Of a DNA stretch of 39,687 nt, positions 33,698 through 39,687 are shown piece after piece. Location: NCBI RefSeq assembly GCF_000964525.1, contig NZ_BAZG01000025.1:1-39687 (forward strand), written 5' to 3'. The DNA is from Anaeromyxobacter sp. PSR-1 (GTDB lineage: Bacteria > Myxococcota > Myxococcia > Myxococcales > Anaeromyxobacteraceae). The translations under genes were made by a program, and so were the position numbers. Under the pieces are notes generated by a model. The model saw only the letters and a program-made list of their open reading frames with translations. It searched no databases and was not told the origin of the DNA. Numbering within the stretch: position 1 is the stretch's first letter; each line of letters begins with the position of its first letter.

Positions 33698-33709
33698 ACC
33701 CAGAGTAAT
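33698..33709 (-). repeat. isolated ACTCTGGGT motif copy upstream of the transposase-like gene
   Basis: Read on the minus strand this is ATTACTCTGGGT, followed by CGGGG. The core is identical to the four copies at 28251-28369. It lies about 100 bp before the RAYT-like gene, pointing away from it. Confidence 0.7.
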
Positions 33710-33809
33710 GCGTTTCGGCCGGTGCGTCCGCGGCTCGGACGGCCACCGGGCGCAAGGCCGTGGATCGGGCGCCGTATCCGGCGGCACGGCGCGTGCCTTG
33801 GGCCTTGGC

Positions 33810-34703
33810 ATGACCGCTCCGCGCCAGATTCTGTCCGGTGTCACCTACCACGTCACGCGCCGCTGCGCTCAGCGCGAGCTGCTATTGCGTCCCTCGGAGC
33901 TCGTCAACGAGACGTTCCTGTACGTCCTCGGCGTCGCGCTCCGCCGATACGGGCTCCTGCTGCACGGCTTCTGCGTGCTCTCCAACCATTTCCACCTGGT
34001 CGTCACGGACCCCGGCGCGCACCTGCCCGCGTTCGAGCAGTACCTGGACTCGCTCGTGGCCCGCTCGCTGAACGCCGCCCTGGGCCGCTGGGAGGCATTC
34101 TGGGCGTCCGGGAGCTACAGCGCGGTGGCGCTCGCGACGCCGGACGACGTGGTCGACAGGCTTGCGTACTCGCTCGCGAATCCGGTCGCCGCTGGGCTGG
34201 TACAGAGGGCAGCGGAGTGGCCGGGGCTCTGGTCGTCGCCCGAGCGGATCGGCGCCGGGCCGATCGCCGCGAGGCGGCCGGAGCACTTCTTCCGCCGCAA
34301 CGGCAGCATGCCGGAGTCGGTCGAGCTCGAGCTCACGCTGCCGCCCGGCTTCGACGACGTGCAGCAGTTCCGGGATCGCCTCGTCGAGGCGATCGGGCAC
34401 CGCGAGCACCTCGCCGCCGAGCGCTTGAAGGCCGAAGGGCGGAGCTTCCTCGGCGTGCGCCGGGTGCTCGCGCAGAGCCCGAACGCGCGGCCCGCGACGG
34501 TGGCGCCGCGCCGCGGCCCGAAGCCGAGGGTGGGCGCGCGCGACAAGTGGAAGCGCATCGAGGCGCTCGGGCGGACCCGGTCATTCCTCGATGACTACCG
34601 CGAGGCGCTGAAGGCCCTGCGCGCCGGGCTGCGCGACGTGGTCTTCCCGAGCGGCACGTACTGGCTGCGCGTGGCGCACGGCGTGCGCTGCGCGCCCGGG
34701 TAG
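33810..34703 (+). CDS. REP-associated tyrosine transposase (RAYT)-like Y1/HUH protein
   Basis: The 297-residue protein opens with RQILSGVTYHVTRRCAQRELLL. The HUH metal motif NHFHLVV (H60/H62) follows, and the likely nucleophile is Y120 in LAYSLANPVAAGLV. These are hallmarks of the IS200/IS605-like Y1 transposase domain in RAYT proteins. The C-terminal half (from about 155) is a basic extension. No terminal inverted repeats or target-site duplication are seen, as expected for a domesticated single-copy RAYT. A GTAG tetranucleotide and hairpin sit on its stop codon. The Shine-Dalgarno is weak. Family knowledge: such enzymes nick REP hairpins at GTAG. Confidence 0.85.
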   Translation: MTAPRQILSGVTYHVTRRCAQRELLLRPSELVNETFLYVLGVALRRYGLLLHGFCVLSNHFHLVVTDPGAHLPAFEQYLDSLVARSLNAALGRWEAFWASGSYSAVALATPDDVVDRLAYSLANPVAAGLVQRAAEWPGLWSSPERIGAGPIAARRPEHFFRRNGSMPESVELELTLPPGFDDVQQFRDRLVEAIGHREHLAAERLKAEGRSFLGVRRVLAQSPNARPATVAPRRGPKPRVGARDKWKRIEALGRTRSFLDDYREALKALRAGLRDVVFPSGTYWLRVAHGVRCAPG

Positions 34704-34718
34704 CGCGCCTCGCGCGCT
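34700..34718 (+). repeat. GTAG plus perfect hairpin at the RAYT 3' end (REP-like or terminator)
   Basis: GTAG (34700-34703, containing the stop codon) leads into a perfect inverted repeat AGCGCGC-CTC-GCGCGCT (34702-34718). The hairpin fills the gap to the convergent MFS gene, whose stop begins at 34718. It could be a REP-like substrate of the RAYT, a bidirectional terminator, or both. Confidence 0.5.
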
Positions 34719-35890
34719 CAGCGTCCCTGGTCCGGCACCGGGGCGACGCGCGAGCGGGAGGGCACGACGAGGACGACCGCGCCGAGGGCGACCGCGGCGG
34801 CGGCGGCGAGCACGGCGGGCCTCGGGTCGCCCAGGTGCTGCGCGACGGCTCCGGCGGCGAGCGGGCCGACGATCTGGCCGACGCCGTAGATGGCGGTGAG
34901 CGTTCCCACGGCGCGCCCGAGCGCGCGTGGTCGGACCTCGCGCGCGGCCGCCACCGTCAGCGTGGTGATCCCGATGAACGTTCCTCCGAACAGCGCCGCG
35001 CCGGCGAGGGCGGCCCAGGCCGCGGAGGACAGCGACGGCAGCGCCATGCCCGCCGCCTGGACGAGGTGCGCGGTGACCAGCGCGGAGCGGACCCCGATCC
35101 GGCGCCCGAGCGAGGCCCAGAGCAGCGCGGACGGGGCGGCCGCGAGGCCCGCCAGCGCCCAGGTCCACGGCGCGAGCGCCTCCAGCCCAGGCGTCCGCCG
35201 GACCGCTGCCACCGCGAACGTCCCGCTCACGATGTAGCCCAACCCCTCGAGGAAGTACGCGGTCGCAAGCCGTCCGAAGCCGACCGGCGCGCGGCCCCTC
35301 CCAGCCGCAACCGCCCCTCCCGACCCAGAGTCGTGCGCGAGCGGGCCGGATAGGTCCCTCCACCCCGGCACCGCCAGCGCAGCCGCCGCTCCCCCCAGCA
35401 CCCACCACGGGACGCGCCAACCCCCGGCGGGTGGCGCGAGCGCGGCCACCACGGCCGCGAGCGCGATCCCGACGCCCACCCCGCCGTAAAGTACTCCGGG
35501 TCGGGGAAGGTGGCCGGGCGCGACCTCGAGCGCGGCGGCGGACGCGAGCACGAACACGAGCCCGCTCGCGACACCGGAGCCGAAGCGCACCGCGGCCCAG
35601 CCCGCCTCCGAACCGACCGCGGTCACCGCGGCGGTGAGCACCGCGGTCGCGGCGAGGCCGAGCCGCAGCGCCGCGCCGCGCCGCGCGCTCCCGGCCAGGC
35701 GCCGCGCCCAGAGCACGCCGGCGAGGTAGCCGACCAGGTTGGCCGAGGCGATGGCCCCGCCGACGGCGTCGTCGAACCCGAGCCCATGCTGCACGCCGGG
35801 CAGCAGCGCGGTGTACGCGAACCGTCCGATGCCCATCGCGGCGGCGAGGGCGAGCGCGCCGGCGAGCGCGCGGCGTGTGGCGGCGCCCAA
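34718..35890 (-). CDS. YbfB/YjiJ-family MFS transporter
   Basis: The protein of about 390 residues has twelve predicted helices. The start (ALALAAAMGIGRFAYTALLPGVQ) is highly typical of the YbfB/YjiJ family, as is GYLAGVLWARRLAG after helix 2. It is an inner-membrane secondary transporter of unknown substrate. The frame begins with TTG at 35890, one base after the stop of the DUF1028 gene (TAG-C-TTG), so coupled translation is likely; an ATG at 35836 is an alternative. A copy of the ACTCTGGGT motif (35323-35334) lies inside the coding sequence, in the central loop between the two six-helix halves. Confidence 0.86.
   Translation of the reverse strand: MGAATRRALAGALALAAAMGIGRFAYTALLPGVQHGLGFDDAVGGAIASANLVGYLAGVLWARRLAGSARRGAALRLGLAATAVLTAAVTAVGSEAGWAAVRFGSGVASGLVFVLASAAALEVAPGHLPRPGVLYGGVGVGIALAAVVAALAPPAGGWRVPWWVLGGAAAALAVPGWRDLSGPLAHDSGSGGAVAAGRGRAPVGFGRLATAYFLEGLGYIVSGTFAVAAVRRTPGLEALAPWTWALAGLAAAPSALLWASLGRRIGVRSALVTAHLVQAAGMALPSLSSAAWAALAGAALFGGTFIGITTLTVAAAREVRPRALGRAVGTLTAIYGVGQIVGPLAAGAVAQHLGDPRPAVLAAAAAVALGAVVLVVPSRSRVAPVPDQGR
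35323..35334 (-). repeat. ACTCTGGGT motif copy inside the MFS gene
   Basis: On the minus strand this reads ACGACTCTGGGT, identical over 12 bases to copies 3 and 4 of the 28336-28368 array, and is followed by CGGGAGG. It encodes part of the central cytoplasmic loop (HDSGSGG), a tolerant place for an insertion. Confidence 0.7.
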
Positions 35891-35891
35891 G

Positions 35892-36875
35892 CTATCGGAC
35901 CAGCTTCTCGAACGCGGCGTCGCCGCGGAGGGCGGCGAGGTCCGCGTCGGTGCGGGCCTGCGCGGTGAGCTTCGGGTTCGCGGCGAGCGCCCGGCGCAGC
36001 GCCTCCAGCGCCCCCGCCCGCTGCCCCGCCGCGAGCCGGATGACCGCGAGGTCGTACAGCACCTCCCCGTTCGCCGGCGCCCGGGCCGCGGCGCGCTCCT
36101 GCGCCGCGAGCGCGGCCGGGAACTGCTTGCGCCGGAACGCGGACCACCCCTCGTTCCACGCTGCGTTCATCTGCGCGTAGTCGAGCAGCCGCTTCAGCTC
36201 CTCGAACGGCCGGGGGTGGTCGTCCACCCGCACGTCGATCTCGCGGTCGTCGAACCCGCCGTACCCGGCGCCCTCCTTCACCACCAGCAACGCCGCCGAC
36301 TGCCGCCCCCGCGAGTCGCCCCCGGCCGCGTCGCCGGCGGCGAGCGCGGCGTACAGCCGGTCGGCGAGCGAGCCCTTCCCGCCGACGAACGCGCGCTCCA
36401 TGGCCGCCACCACCGCCTCGCCGGCCAGGATGTTCCCCTGGATCGCGTAGTCGGGCCCGCTCCGCCCGCCCGCCCACGCGTTCGTGCCCTTGCCGGTGTA
36501 CGTCGCCGAGGCGCCGGCCGCCGAGACGATGCCGACCTGCCGCAGGTCGCGCTCCGGATCCGCCCGCAGCAGGATCTCGAGCGCCTCGGCGGGCGTGGCG
36601 CCCCTCGCGAGCAGGTCGAGGCCGCGCGGGCCGTAGCTCGTGTTGCAGAACGCCTGCGTCGCCACGGCGCCGACGCCGGCCCGGGCCCACGGCACCACCG
36701 TGCCCACCGCGAAGAAGCGCGAGGCCACCGCCACGCCGAGCTCGCCGGTGGCGGGGTCGCGGGCGGCGATCGAGAAGGTGGCGACGGGCTCGCGCGGCGT
36801 GCCCCCGCGGGCGGCCCCGGCGGCGAGCGCGCAGGCGAGCGCGAGGACGAGGCGGCAGGCGGGCAGGTGGGACAT
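35892..36875 (-). CDS. DUF1028 protein (Ntn-hydrolase-like) with C-terminal TPR-like region, exported
   Basis: The 327-residue protein has a signal peptide (about 1-24). The DUF1028 domain covers about 31-225: [48 protein letters not shown] and [24 protein letters not shown]1028 has an N-terminal-nucleophile-hydrolase-like fold of uncertain activity. The C-terminus (about 235-327) has TPR-like helices ([32 protein letters not shown]). GGAGCGATCGC precedes ATG 36875. It is the first gene of a pair with the MFS transporter, 1 bp apart, suggesting a linked hydrolysis/transport role (inference). Confidence 0.87.
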   Translation of the reverse strand: MSHLPACRLVLALACALAAGAARGGTPREPVATFSIAARDPATGELGVAVASRFFAVGTVVPWARAGVGAVATQAFCNTSYGPRGLDLLARGATPAEALEILLRADPERDLRQVGIVSAAGASATYTGKGTNAWAGGRSGPDYAIQGNILAGEAVVAAMERAFVGGKGSLADRLYAALAAGDAAGGDSRGRQSAALLVVKEGAGYGGFDDREIDVRVDDHPRPFEELKRLLDYAQMNAAWNEGWSAFRRKQFPAALAAQERAAARAPANGEVLYDLAVIRLAAGQRAGALEALRRALAANPKLTAQARTDADLAALRGDAAFEKLVR

Positions 36876-37119
36876 GCGATCGCTCCGGCGGTGGAGCCGC
36901 CGACGCTAGCATCCCGCCCCACCGGGCGCACGCGCGGGCGGGCGCACGCGCCGCGGGGACGCGTTCCCAGGTGGGGCCGGCGTCGATTCGACCGGCCGCG
37001 CGCCCTCGCCGGCGACAAGAGATCGCGCCGCCCCATGTCCTCGCCCCAGCGCCACGCCCCGCGCCCGAGCCCCGGCCGCCCCCCGCCGCGCCCCCTGGAT
37101 CCCTGGCGCCGGATCAGCC

Positions 37120-37740
37120 GTGACCGACACCGCCGAGACGCTGGGATTCGGCGGGCTGGTCCTCGCCGCGGGGCCCTCGGTCCGCATGGGCGAGCCGAAG
37201 CAGCTGCTCCTCTGGCGCGGCGAGCCGCTCGTGCACCGGGCCGCGCGCGCGGCGGTCGAGGCCGGGCTGTGGCCGGTGGTGGTGGTGGTGGGCGCGTGCG
37301 CGGAGGAGGTCCGCGCCGCGCTCGCCGGGCTGCCGGTGGCGACGGTCCTGAACCGCGACCACGCGGCGGGCGTCTCGGGGTCGCTGCGGCGCGGGCTGGC
37401 GCGGCTCGGCGAGTGCGCGCCGTCGCTCGCGGGCGCGGTGATCCTCGCCTGCGATCAGCCCGGCGTGGACGCCGCGCACGTGGCGGCGCTGGCGGGCGCG
37501 CTCCGCGTCACGGGGCGGCCGGTGGCGGCCTCGGCCGACGGCGGCGCGCTCATGGTCCCCGCCCTGTTCTCCACCGCGCTCTTCCCCGAGCTGCGCGCGC
37601 TCGAGGGCGACGAGGGCGCCGAGCGGCTGCTGTCCCGCGATCCGGCCCGGGTCGCGCCGGTGCCGCTCGCGCACGGGGGCTGCCACGTGGACACGCCGGA
37701 GGACTGGCGGCGCGCCCGGCTCATGGGCGGCGGCTCATAG
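37120..37740 (+). CDS. MobA/MocA-like nucleotidyltransferase (NTP-transferase domain)
   Basis: The 206-residue protein has the nucleotide-binding signature LAAGPSVRMGEPKQLLLWRGEPLV (15-38), the metal-binding ACDQPGV (around 109-115) and a C-terminal CHVDTPEDWRRA segment. These match the MocA/CoxI-type molybdenum-cofactor cytidylyltransferase group, which attaches CMP to molybdopterin for xanthine-oxidase-family enzymes. No molybdoenzyme is in the window, so the substrate is inferred from the family. The start is a GTG at 37120 with no strong Shine-Dalgarno. Its 3' end overlaps the convergent gene by six bases. Confidence 0.88.
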   Translation: MTDTAETLGFGGLVLAAGPSVRMGEPKQLLLWRGEPLVHRAARAAVEAGLWPVVVVVGACAEEVRAALAGLPVATVLNRDHAAGVSGSLRRGLARLGECAPSLAGAVILACDQPGVDAAHVAALAGALRVTGRPVAASADGGALMVPALFSTALFPELRALEGDEGAERLLSRDPARVAPVPLAHGGCHVDTPEDWRRARLMGGGS

Positions 37741-38871
37741 GCGGCGCGTCCAGGCCACCCCGAGCGCCAGGTCCGGCGCGTTCGAGTCGTAGAACCAGCG
37801 CTGCCCGCCCTCGCGCGCGTCGCGCGCGTGCTGCGTGCCGGGCGTGAAGTCCTCGGAGAAGTACACCGTCACCTCGCCGGCGCGCACGCCCGCCGAGAGC
37901 TGGTTGTGGGCGCGGAACAGCGCGTACCACGCGCTCGCCTGCGGGCGCTCCACCTCGGGCGAGAGCGTCCACCCGTGGCTGCCGAACGCGGGCGCGAGGA
38001 AGCGGTCCTCCACGATCAGCGCGACGCGACCTCCGAGCCGCGCCACGAGCGACGCCTCGATCCCGGCCTGCAGCGGGCGCAGCCGCAGCGCCGCGCCGCG
38101 GGGCAGCGGGCCGAGCGCGCGGAGCGAGGCGAGCGCGTGCCCGGTGAGCCAGCGCACCGGTGCCCAGGTCGCCGCGAGGCCGAGGCCCGCGTCCGGCGAG
38201 CCCGAGCCGCCCAGCCGCGACGCGGCGCCGGTGGGGAGCTTCACGTCGAGGCGCAGCGCCAAGGCGAGCCGCCCCGGGCCGCCGGGGCCGTCGCCCGCGA
38301 TCCGGAGCGCCGTCCGGACGGCCACGTCGCCGAGCGCGGTGCGCGGCCCCGTGACGGCGATGCCCCGTCCGTCCGCTCGCCCGAGCCGCACCTCCACGGC
38401 GTCGCGCGGCCAGGCCTCGCGCTGGAAGTTCCAGCTGCCGACGACGCCGTGCCACGCCTCGATGGGCCGGTCGGTCCAGCCGCCCCAGGTCCGCAGCAGG
38501 CGCGCCTCGACGCGGGTGGTGAGGCGCTCCGGGAGCGAGCCGGCCCAGGCGCGCCGCCACGGGATCGCGACCGCCGCCTGCAGCACGTCGGTCTGGGCGT
38601 CGAGCCTGACCACCACCCGGTCGCCGCCGCGCTCCAGCACGGTGGGCACGGACCAGGCGTTCGCCGCGATCCACCGGACATCCACGGTAGGTGAAGCCAC
38701 CCCGCGCGCGTCCTCGAGCGGCATGTCGAGCGACAGCCCGCGCAGCGGTCCGGGCGTCCAGGCGCCGAGCGGCGCGTCGGGCGCGAGGGCCGCGGCGCCC
38801 ACCGGCGCGAGCGCGGCGAGGACGGTGAGCGCGGCCGCGCGGAGGCGCGCGAGGCGTGGGCGGCGCGGCAT
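37735..38871 (-). CDS. exported beta-barrel-like protein, possibly DUF3187 family
   Basis: The 378-residue protein has a basic start (MPRRPRLARLRAAALTVL) and a signal peptide to about residue 30. Amphipathic beta-strand-like segments follow throughout (WHGVVGSWNFQREAWPRDAVEVRLG, RLALALRLDVKLPTG, LVARLGGRVALIVEDRFLAP, GVRAGEVTVYFSEDF), ending LALGVAWTRRL. The profile fits an outer-membrane barrel. The N-terminal RGLSLDMPLEDARGV...RWIAANAWSV pattern reminds me of DUF3187, but I cannot confirm it. Start taken at 38871; no clear Shine-Dalgarno, and a longer frame to 39078 lacks a signal peptide at its start. Function unknown. Confidence 0.68.
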   Translation of the reverse strand: MPRRPRLARLRAAALTVLAALAPVGAAALAPDAPLGAWTPGPLRGLSLDMPLEDARGVASPTVDVRWIAANAWSVPTVLERGGDRVVVRLDAQTDVLQAAVAIPWRRAWAGSLPERLTTRVEARLLRTWGGWTDRPIEAWHGVVGSWNFQREAWPRDAVEVRLGRADGRGIAVTGPRTALGDVAVRTALRIAGDGPGGPGRLALALRLDVKLPTGAASRLGGSGSPDAGLGLAATWAPVRWLTGHALASLRALGPLPRGAALRLRPLQAGIEASLVARLGGRVALIVEDRFLAPAFGSHGWTLSPEVERPQASAWYALFRAHNQLSAGVRAGEVTVYFSEDFTPGTQHARDAREGGQRWFYDSNAPDLALGVAWTRRL

Positions 38872-39077
38872 GGGCGGGAGATGGTACCCGAGCCGGCGCG
38901 ACCAGCCGCCGTGCCGCCCGCGGACGGCACCTCCTGTCGCACCCGTCGGCGCGAGCCCGTCCCCCGCCCCCGTGTCAGGGCGGGCCGGAGGAGGCGTGCT
39001 AACGTTCCGGCGGGTGCGCGGTGGCCTCGCCGCGCAGCGGTGCTCCCGGATCCGGGGCGCCGCACTGGGGGGAGGCA

Positions 39078-39687
39078 ATGATCGGCTCGCGTGTCGTCGT
39101 CCTCGCGTCCGTGCTCGCCGCCGCGCTCGCCTGCGAGCGCGCTGCGCCGCGGCCCGGCCCCTCGCCGGCGTCGGTGGCGCCCGCCGCCGCGCCGCGGACG
39201 CCGGACACGCCCGGCGAGCTCGACGCGCGCGCCGTCACGGACCGTCACGTGGTGCTGCGCTGGAAGCCCGTCGCGGGCGCGACGGGCGCGGCCGCGTACG
39301 AGGTCCTGGCCGGCGAGCGCGTGCTCCGCGCCGAGGCGCCGCCGCTCGACGATCGCGGGGTGGGCCCGGCCCGCGTGTACTGCTACGCGGTGCGCGCGGT
39401 GGACGCCGCCGGGAACCGCTCGCCGGCGTCGCCGGCCGCGTGCGTGCGCACGCCGGACCTGGTCGCGCCGACCGCGCCCGGTGCGCCCGCGGCGAGCGCG
39501 CAGGGGGACGGAGAGCGCGGTCGTCTCCTGGTCGCCCTCGCACGACGACGTGGCGGTGGTGGGCTACGAGGTCCTGCGCGACGGGCACGTGGTGGCGCGC
39601 GCAGGCGCCGCCGCGACGCAGGCGATGGAGGCCGGGCTCGTGCCGGGCCGGGAGCACTGCTGGTCCGTCCGCGCCCGCGACGCCGCC
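39078..39687 (+). CDS. fibronectin type III lipoprotein, partial, with an apparent frameshift at 39503-39507
   Basis: ATG 39078 follows GGGGGGAGGCA. The product has a lipoprotein signal (VLAAALAC, Cys19) and an Ala/Pro-rich linker. One FN3 domain follows (TPGELDARAV...VVLRWKPVAGA...YEVLAGERVL...VYCYAVRAVDAAGN). A second FN3 begins (LVAPTAPGAPAAS) but the frame then turns Arg/Gly-rich. From about 39511 the missing half is plainly encoded one base over (SAVVSWSPSHDDVAVVGYEVL, then REHCWSVRARDAA at the window edge). Removing one G from GGGGG (39503-39507) restores the domain. The gene continues beyond the window. Confidence 0.72.
   Translation, partial: MIGSRVVVLASVLAAALACERAAPRPGPSPASVAPAAAPRTPDTPGELDARAVTDRHVVLRWKPVAGATGAAAYEVLAGERVLRAEAPPLDDRGVGPARVYCYAVRAVDAAGNRSPASPAACVRTPDLVAPTAPGAPAASAQGDGERGRLLVALARRRGGGGLRGPARRARGGARRRRRDAGDGGRARAGPGALLVRPRPRRR

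Noticed and set aside
33810-34703. The Y1 protein gene as a complete IS200/IS605 element
   Set aside because: No tnpB, no clear left-end hairpin and no target duplication; the protein is longer and RAYT-like.
38443-38455. Possible sigma-54 -24 element (TGGCACGG on the minus strand)
   Set aside because: The GC dinucleotide is not at N10 spacing and the site is inside coding sequence.

Overview
The window is very GC-rich (roughly three quarters G+C by eye), densely packed Gram-negative chromosome. Multiheme c-type cytochromes, Tat-exported redox proteins, outer-membrane porins, a poly-HAMP chemoreceptor, sigma-54 control and a mycobacterial-type AhpC/AhpD/OxyR set together suggest a metabolically versatile deltaproteobacterium/myxobacterium of the Anaeromyxobacter type. 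This is an inference from gene content and codon bias, not a database match. I saw no rRNA, tRNA, CRISPR array, prophage or classical IS element. Because of the GC content, many very long open frames are antisense or out-of-frame shadows; they are left out.

Layout. 1-3.4 kb: the tail of a winged-helix protein coupled to a beta-propeller protein, a LysR regulator, a small membrane protein and a UbiA/MenA-like prenyltransferase. 3.5-5.7 kb: a chemoreceptor with about eight HAMP-like units and no periplasmic domain, behind a near-consensus sigma-54 promoter. 5.7-11.2 kb: respiratory module A. A Tat flavoprotein reductase, a six-CxxCH cytochrome and a porin form a minus-strand operon with a sigma-54 promoter (9254-9268) and a paired upstream repeat. 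A divergent XylR/DmpR-type sigma-54 activator is the obvious regulator, and a second repeat pair lies just before its start. 11.3-16.5 kb: MsrB, a zinc-ribbon membrane protein, a DUF2167 protein and an M1 aminopeptidase. 16.6-22.1 kb: a large BNR-repeat lipoprotein convergent with an M6 metalloprotease, with a strong hairpin and a palindromic hexamer array between them.

22.3-24.1 kb: a DUF6544-like protein and an alpha/beta hydrolase. 24.2-28.1 kb: module B. Two tandem paralogous PAS/Cys-motif/LuxR regulators (GTGA overlap) sit upstream of a Tat-exported split-Soret-type dihaem cytochrome and an OprO/P-like porin, with a promoter and a 14-bp palindrome between regulators and structural genes. 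28.2-28.4 kb: four copies of an ACTCTGGGT motif at helically phased spacing in front of a BTAD/AAA regulator; two further copies lie at 33.7 kb and 35.3 kb. 30.4-32.6 kb: the ahpC-ahpD operon divergent from oxyR. 32.6-39.7 kb: a spermidine-synthase-like methyltransferase, a 4-OT tautomerase, a RAYT-like Y1 transposase with a GTAG-hairpin at its 3' end, an MFS transporter, a DUF1028 protein, a MobA-like nucleotidyltransferase, a beta-barrel-like protein and an FN3 lipoprotein with an apparent frameshift that runs off the window.

The best candidate for an undescribed system is module A. An aromatic-sensing type of sigma-54 activator, phased upstream sites and a flavocytochrome-like reductase that appears to lack one fumarate-binding histidine suggest respiration of an aromatic or monocarboxylic enoate. 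The second candidate is the ACTCTGGGT/RAYT element family.
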